Shown: positions 57,969 to 64,000 of the stretch, one piece after another
Position numbering within the stretch: the stretch's first letter is position 1
How the letters are laid out: each line of letters begins with the position of its first letter
Assembly: GCA_007115705.1 (NCBI GenBank)
Contig: QXEO01000244.1
Location: 57,486-121,485, forward strand
From: Dactylis glomerata
Lineage: Eukaryota > Streptophyta > Magnoliopsida > Poales > Poaceae
Direction of reading: 5' to 3'
DNA length: 64,000 bases
Made by a program: the position numbers and the translations under genes
Notes under the pieces: generated by a model
What the model saw: only the letters and a program-made list of their open reading frames with translations
Told to the model about the DNA's origin: nothing
Databases searched by the model: none

Positions 57969-58849
57969 GAAGCACCCCGCACTCGGTGTTCGAACTCCCT
58001 TCGGTGGGAGGGCGTGATGGCACGTGGTTCCTCGCTCTATCATCCAACAGAGAACACTTGTTGTCTATCTTTAAAAGTCGCCCCATGGCCGGTCTGGGCA
58101 TTGCTCATGGATATCTCTATCAGGACATTCCGTTCGATATGCATGATCTTAACCTAACTATTAATCATCCTAACTCTGGCATCCGAGTATATGCAATGGA
58201 TCTCAACTTGGTTCGACAAGGTGACCATATTTTGAGGCGGGTTACCAACCTTGGCACAAACTCTTTGTTCCTCGGACTGAACTATCCCATGAATGTGAAT
58301 ATACTAGGTGGCACCTTGACTCCATTGCTGAGGCAAAACTGTACCTACACATCATATGAAGCGTTGTATGAACCAATGAAATGTCTTAAAATTTCTGTAT
58401 TACATGATGGTGATTCAAATGTCGAAGAGTATGATGATGAGGAGTGGATATATGACCGATAGTCGCCCATGTGGTTTAAACCTAGTGTGGATAATATCCG
58501 CACTTTGATTAATCCACATTCCTCCTATTATTAGGAATGAAAAATCACATTAGGTCAATGTTGTTAGCTAGTGTGTAGTGTAGTTCTTATAGCAGTTATA
58601 GCTTGAATCAGCTTATTTGATGTGTTAGTTGGTGTCGGCTCTGTTGAACTATGTCTTTTGTCTAATTTGTACCGCCAACTTGTGTAGTCTTGTGCGCACT
58701 GCCTTCAAGTGGATCAAACATCATTTTCATACATGATAGTTTGTCTTTCGCCTTATGTCACTCTTTTTGACATTGCCTTGTAATAACAATTTAGTGTAAC
58801 TAGTATCTCCTCGATATTAATATATACTCTTTATCGAAAAATAACAATT

Positions 58850-59290
58850 TAGTGTGCGATGACACCTAGTGCAGATCAGTTTTCTTCTTATATTATCATC
58901 CAACTGAACTCTAGGACCATCGTTGCTAGCTTGCTTGATTCAGTTTATTTGATGTGTCAGTTGGTCTCAACCCTGTTATACTATGTTTTTTTGTCTGGTT
59001 TGTACCACCATAATGAGTGTTTAGTGCACGGTCAACGTGCACACTACCAGCAACTCGATGAGAATGAGAAACCTCCTTATAGACAAAACCAACAGTCGCC
59101 TATGTGGTTTAAACCTACTGTAGACAATATGCACCCTTCGTATGATCCACTTTCCTGTTTCTAGAATGAAAGAAATGCATATTAGCTCAATGCAGTTAGC
59201 TAGTATGCACTATAGTTCTTAGCAGCTAGCTAGAATCAATTTACTTTGTCGCTTTTGTATTTTGTGTTGCCTTCGACATTAATTAAGTAC
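58850..59290 (+). pseudogene. Remnant third DUF295 copy, 3' end only
   Basis: Repeats the 3' flank of the other copies. 59090-59163 encodes QQSPMWFKPTVDNMHPSYDP, parallel to SPMWFKPSVDN after the stop of the second gene, followed by the same AGAATGAAA...TTAGCTAGTATGCA...TAGTTCTTAGCAG block. No F-box or propeller remains. Confidence 0.65.
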
Positions 59291-59440
59291 TGTGTATTGT
59301 TGTTCATTTCGTTATGTCATGTTAGCAGTAACCCAACTTGCTTGGGAAAAAGGCTTTGACGTTGTATTTTAGTAGTTATTACTCCTTTCTGTATATACGC
59401 ACACAAAATATGTATGCTAATTGATTAATATTTCGGTTGC
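59291..59440. other. Short spacer
   Basis: No feature seen. It ends in GTTGC, half of the presumed target duplication of the element beginning at 59441. Confidence 0.4.
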
Positions 59441-60378
59441 TGATATGGGGTGGCCTGATCTTCTCGTGAGCGACGCGATGATGATGATGGCAGCGGATGA
59501 ATGTGGGGGATAAATTGGTGTCACCGATGAACTCTCCTCGCCTTAACCCTGATGCCAATGCAACAGCTCTCAAACCCTGTAGGATATTCACGACTCCACA
59601 CACTTGCGCACGTAGCCATCGACCATGAAACGGTAGTTTGCAATCTACTGATTCCCAATGGAACAACCGATCAAATGAAACTTGCAGTAGTATATCACCA
59701 AATCCAGATGAATTGGTGCGGAGGAATTCAGATGAAAGCTTACAACATTTCAACGAAATATCTTTAGTCTAAACATGGTCTAACCCTAATTGCGGGGGTG
59801 CCCAGGGGTACTTATAAGTGGTCGGGCATCCTCAGCCTTGACCTGGCCCAAAACCAGCCTGGTTTGGGCCCAAACTGACTCGGTTTGACTCAAATGGGTA
59901 CATACCGACCCATATATGGGTTCGGCCTAATTTTGGCAAGCAGGCCATGTGTGTGGCGAACCTTAGACGTGTATACGTCGCATCATAGGCAGTCCTAGTG
60001 CGCCATCACATGCTATTGGTCATGCAGACTTGATCTCCTTCACGTGGTGATGTCCTCCATGCTTGTGGCGCTGGCCTCCCTCTCCTCCCTCGCCCTCTCT
60101 TGCTTATCACCACGTCTTGCTCTATGTGCTGCATCTCCTCGCTCCCTCGAACCTCTTCTTCTCCAATGAACCTGATTATACATATGAACAACGACTTAGG
60201 CAGTATAAAATAATGAATATCAGATTCAATGAGTGAGTTCACCTGTTGTTCTAGCAACTTAGCACGAGCTCGAGTAATTTGTCCAATTCTGATCTCATCA
60301 TTGGACTTGTGTTGATCAGCAACAACTGGATCATCACCAGTAGGTGGAGATGGCTGTGTAGTAGGGATGTCCTCATCA
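59441..60378 (-). repeat. 3' LTR of chromovirus copy 3
   Basis: 938 bp; carries the polyprotein tail ending near 60006, in two pieces because of frame changes. On the minus strand GGGGGGAGA abuts it at 60379-60388. Confidence 0.88.
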
Positions 60379-63300
60379 TCTCCCCCCGTTCAAAAGGCGT
60401 TGACCTTGACGCTCCAAGGTCATCGCCATCATAAGGTGACAAATCAACAATGTTGAAACTGTTGCTAACTCCACCAAATTCAGCAATAGGTATATAAATC
60501 GAGTAGGCATTATCATTAATCTTTGCAAGTACTTTATAAGGACCAGCACCATGAGGTTCAGCTTGGAGCGCCTCATTAAATGAAACCCGTCCTTGCGCAG
60601 GTGCACCCAAACCATGTCGCCGGGCTGAAAAGTAACATGCTTTCTTGACTTGTTTCAAGCAGCAGCAGTTTTCTTTCCTTTCTTCTCTATAGCCTCTCGA
60701 GTCTTCTCGTGTATTTTGCACACAAAATCAGCTCTCTTTGATGCCTCCATATTAACTCTCTCATGCAATGGAAGAGGCACCAAATCTAGTGGTGTAATAG
60801 GTTTGAAGCCATACACCACCTCCAATGGACAAAACTGAGTAGTAGAATGTACAGCCCTATTGTATGCAAACTCCACATGTGGCAAACAATCTTCCCACTC
60901 TCGCAGATTTTTCTTAATCATTGTCCTCAGCAACTGTGACAAAGTTCTATTCACCACCTCGGTCTGACCATCAGTCTGGGGATGACATGTAGTGCTGAAC
61001 AGCAGCTTCGTTCCCAGATTCCCCATAAGGTCTTCCAAAAGTAGCTCATGAACTTGACGTCCCTATCAGAAACAATAGTCTTTGGCACTCCATGCAAGCG
61101 TACGACGTCCCTGAAAAATAGGTTAGCTACATGCGACGCATCGTCGCTTTTATGACATGCAATAAAGTGTGCTATCTTAGAAAATCTATCCACCACCACA
61201 AATATAGAATCATGACCATGTTTAGTTTTTGGCAAATCTAGCACAAAATTCATACTAATATCTTCCCATGGTGTAGTAGGTGCAGGTAGTGGTGTATACA
61301 AACCATGACGCTTTAGTTTGGACTTCGATGTGTTGCACACAATGCAGCGCCTCACATACCTGTCCATAGCACGCCTCATCTTAGGCCAAAAGAAGTGATC
61401 AGCTAGCATGAGTAACGTCTTCTCATGCCCAAAGTGACCCATCAAACCTCCAGCTTGTGATTCCTGCAATAAGAGCAAACACAAAGACGACTCTGGAACA
61501 CATAGTTTGTTAGCTCGAAATAAAAACCCATCATGTATATGATATGTCTCCTAGGCATTCTTCAAAGCACACAAACGGTATGGTTCAGCAAAATCATGAC
61601 CAGTTGCATAAAGCTCGCAAATACTCTCTAAACCAGGAATATTAATATCAAGTTGGGTTAATAACATATTCTTCCTAGATAGAGCATCAGCAACCATATT
61701 ATCTTTTCCCTTTTTATGTTTAATGATGTACGGAAAAGATTCAATAAACTCAACCCACTTAGCGAGGCCCCTATGCAGGTTGGATTGTGCTTTCAAATAT
61801 TTCAAAGCTTCATGATCAGAATGTATGATAAATTCATTTGGCCACAAATAATGTTGCCAAAGCTCAAAAACTCTAACAAGTGCATTCAATTCTTTATCAT
61901 AAACAGGATAATTCCATCTAGCACCAGATAATTTCTCAGAAAAATAATGGGACGACCCTCTTGCATCAAAACACCGCCTATGCCTATACCACTAGCATCA
62001 CATTCAACTTCAAATTGCTTTGAAAAGTAAATGTGCAGAATTAAGCAAACGTTTCAATTCAGCAAATGCATGATCTTGGGCAGCGCCCCACACAAAAGGA
62101 ACACCTTTCTTTGTTAACTCATTCAATGGTGCAGCAATAGTACTAAAATCTTTCACAAAACATCGATAGAAACCAGCAAGACCATGAAAACTTTGTACTT
62201 GACTAACATTCATGGGAGTAGGCCAATCTTGAATAGCAACAATTTTAGATTGATCTACCTCTACGCCATGTTTAGAAACAACATAACCCAGAAATATGAC
62301 CTTATCTTTTGCAAATGTGCACTTCTCAAGATTAGCATACAATTTATTATCACACAACACTTGCAAAACTTGTCTAATATGTTCATAGTGTTCAGTTTCA
62401 TTGCGGCTATAAATAAGTATATCATCAAAATAGACAACCACAAAACGACCAATGAGCTCTCTCAAAACATGATTCATTAAGCGCATGAATGTACTAGGTG
62501 CATTAGTAAGACCAAAAGGCATGACTAGCCACTCATATAAACCAAATCTAGTTTTGAAAGAAGTTTTCCATTCATCTCCTTCTTTCATACAAATTTGATG
62601 GTAACCACTATGCAAATTAATTTTAGAGAAAATAGCAGCACCACTCAATTCATCTATCATATCCTCTAAATGGGGAATAGGGTGATGATATCGAATATTA
62701 ATTTTGTTAATAGCTCTACAGTCTACGCACATGCGCCATGTACCATCTTTCTTAGGCAACAAAATCACAGGAACAACACAAGGACTAAGAGAGACACGAA
62801 TGTACCCTTTATCCAGAAGAGCTTGCACTTGTGCTTGAATCTCATTTGTTTCTTTGGGGTTGGTCCTGTAGGGGGCGCGGTTCGGCAAGGAGGCTCCAGG
62901 TATCAAGTCAATCTGGTGCTCGATGCCTCGTAGTGGTGGCAGCCCAGCAGGTACCTCCTCCGGGAAAACGTCATCAAATTCCTGCAAAACAGTAGAGACA
63001 CCAAGAGAAACAGGTTGCATATCATTAGAAACCAGAACCTCGCCTTTGTACATGAGCACAAGAGGCGTGGCTGTAGGATCCTCACTAAATTCTCTCATGT
63101 CTTCTTTGGTGGCTAAAACTAGTAGGTTGGGCACTCTCTCAATTTTTTCTATATCACTCACGGCTGTTAAATTATCTCGTGTAGGTGGCTGTTCTAACTT
63201 CACTTCAGTCTTCTGATGAGATTCATTAACAATTTGCTGCGGTGACATAGGATGTAAGTTGATTTTCTTGCCCTTGATCTCGAAATGGTATGTATTGGAT

Positions 63301-63950
63301 CGACCATTATGTTGCACATGGCGGTCAAAGAGCCATGGCCAACCCAACAAGAGATGACAAACCATCATAGGACTTCATCAAAGTCAATAGAATCCTTGTA
63401 TGGCCCTATCTCAAAATTCACACGTACCATGTGATTTACCTTCATCTCACCATTGTAACTTAACCACTAAATATAATATGGGTTAGGATGAGGTAAATAT
63501 TTCAAACCTAGCTTAGCACATAATTCCTTACTTGCGAGGTTGTGGCAACTTCCTCCATCAATGATTTCCTTGCAAGCTTTATTGGGACCAACCAGTGCCT
63601 TGGTTTGAAATAGGTTGCAGCGCTGAGAATCAACATTGGGCTGCACAACAATAATACGAGAAGAATCTGCATAAGCATCTTCACCTTCATCATCAGAACC
63701 AAAATGGATCAGCATCATCTCCGGTCTCGTATCCATTCTCAGTAACCACTATCACTATGTTGTTGGGACAATCTCTTTTAAACTGTCCCTTGCCCCCACA
63801 CGTATGACATACTTTCTCACTAGGATGAGTCACGGAGGCACTCGAACCAGAACTAGCGGCTGGTGTGGTAGCGGGACGCCTGGACTGAGCTCCAGAGGTT
63901 GCTGGCCTAGTGGATGAGGAAGGGCGATTAGGAGTCCCCTCAAGTGGCAC
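60006..63950 (-). pseudogene. Gag-pol of chromovirus copy 3
   Basis: Fragmented by frameshifts: zinc knuckle CHTCGGKGQFKRDC (63693-63950), protease EIIDGGSCHNLAS (63467-63736), RT and start of RNase H in one open block of 452 codons (62010-63368, with YFDDILIYS), RNase H (61551-61889), integrase (60951-61484, then 60655-61038) and the C-terminal module (60251-60721). The first integrase Asp is replaced: SMNFVLDLP instead of SMDFVLGLP. The second Asp (SDRDVKF) and the Glu (DGQTEVVNR) remain. There are at least six frame breaks, so this copy is much older than the other two. Confidence 0.85.
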
Positions 63951-64000
63951 TGGGGCAGGGCTGGAAGGCGCCTTGGCAGTGTATCGGCTGGCAGGTGAAA

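Larger units (their letters stand above)
56692..58462 (+). pseudogene. F-box/DUF295 gene, second copy
   Basis: Starts at one of three consecutive ATGs (56692-56700). The F-box DDLFDDITQRLDITSTVRLAACSKDF is clear. A TAG at 56857 and frame changes to about 56905 break the link to the DUF295 part, which resumes as NTTGFNIVPLSYPRC, VGMNGDWIATIDE, then a TAA at 57241, then LFDKPLTCLNGRGAWTYLLNP. The intron at 57428-57968 splits a Gly codon exactly as in the first gene. Exon 2 is open: GSTPHSVFELP, GTWFLALSSNREHLL, TNLGTNSLFLGLNYP, ending in DDEEWIYDR at TAG 58460-58462. The tail SPMWFKPSVDN, in the same frame after that TAG, matches the usual family ending, so the stop appears premature. Better preserved than the first copy, but still broken. 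Confidence 0.8.
59441..64000 (-). mobile_element. Chromovirus copy 3, divergent, truncated by window end
   Basis: 3' LTR at 59441-60378 (938 bp, TGATATGGGG to CCTCATCA), polypurine tract, then pol and gag on the minus strand continuing past 64000. It belongs to the same group as copies 1 and 2 but a different subfamily; its LTR is intermediate between the 958-bp and 883-bp types. The 5' LTR is outside the window. Confidence 0.9.

Overview
This window is plant nuclear DNA, almost certainly from a grass and probably Pooideae/Triticeae. It is a dense pile of nested LTR retrotransposons, with MITEs, solo LTRs and a small cluster of decayed F-box/DUF295 genes. The grass reading rests on the Ty3/gypsy types present, an LTR with TGATACGTCTCC ends, a Stowaway MITE with CTCCCTCC ends, and two DUF295 relatives sharing an intron. 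Nothing bacterial, organellar or CRISPR-like was seen.

Layout. 1-1039 is unassigned. 1045-15959 is a minus-strand LTR element (TSD TATTA) with no recognisable gag-pol but one very long unknown reading frame. That frame is split in two by a nested, nearly intact Ty3/gypsy chromovirus at 3718-11461 (TSD TTGTT). 16380-20850 is a decayed Tekay/Del-like gypsy with its 3' LTR, which contains a solo LTR at 19518-20400 (TSD ATTTG). 20851-23509 is a Tat-type gypsy remnant split by a second, inverted solo LTR at 22134-23016 (TSD GCCAA). 23510-24181 is an LTR plus gag start of another element, and 24182 to about 25300 is a truncated LTR. About 25300-38499 is a minus-strand Tat-type gypsy whose gag is split by a non-autonomous LTR element at 30738-37256 (TSD CCTTT).

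38733-39054 is a tiny TRIM (TSD GAACC). 39068-39247 and 40421-40970 are two related hAT-like MITEs. 39680-42053 is a degenerate array of roughly 240-bp units. 42054-53150 is an older element with a Transposase_28-like frame, into which a plus-strand sister of the 3718-11461 element inserted (43435-51585, TSD GCGCG). 54030-59290 holds two F-box/DUF295 genes and a third remnant, all apparently pseudogenised; one intron carries a Stowaway MITE. 59441-64000 is a third, more divergent and truncated chromovirus of the same group.

The chromovirus group appears five times: two complete copies, one partial copy and two solo LTRs. In all five, the last roughly 115-135 codons of the polyprotein lie inside the LTR. 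The two complete copies have the same 1,704-codon frame and are each broken by only two nonsense codons; three of the four read as CAG to TAG. The least explained item is the frame of roughly 1,150 codons in the 1045-15959 element, whose C-terminal part is built from Cys-Ser-Phe repeats and whose LTRs and leader carry repeated CCGGCTTTAGCCGG palindromes.

No database search was possible. Family names rest on recognised motifs, and exact-boundary claims rest on LTR ends and target-site duplications read directly from the sequence.
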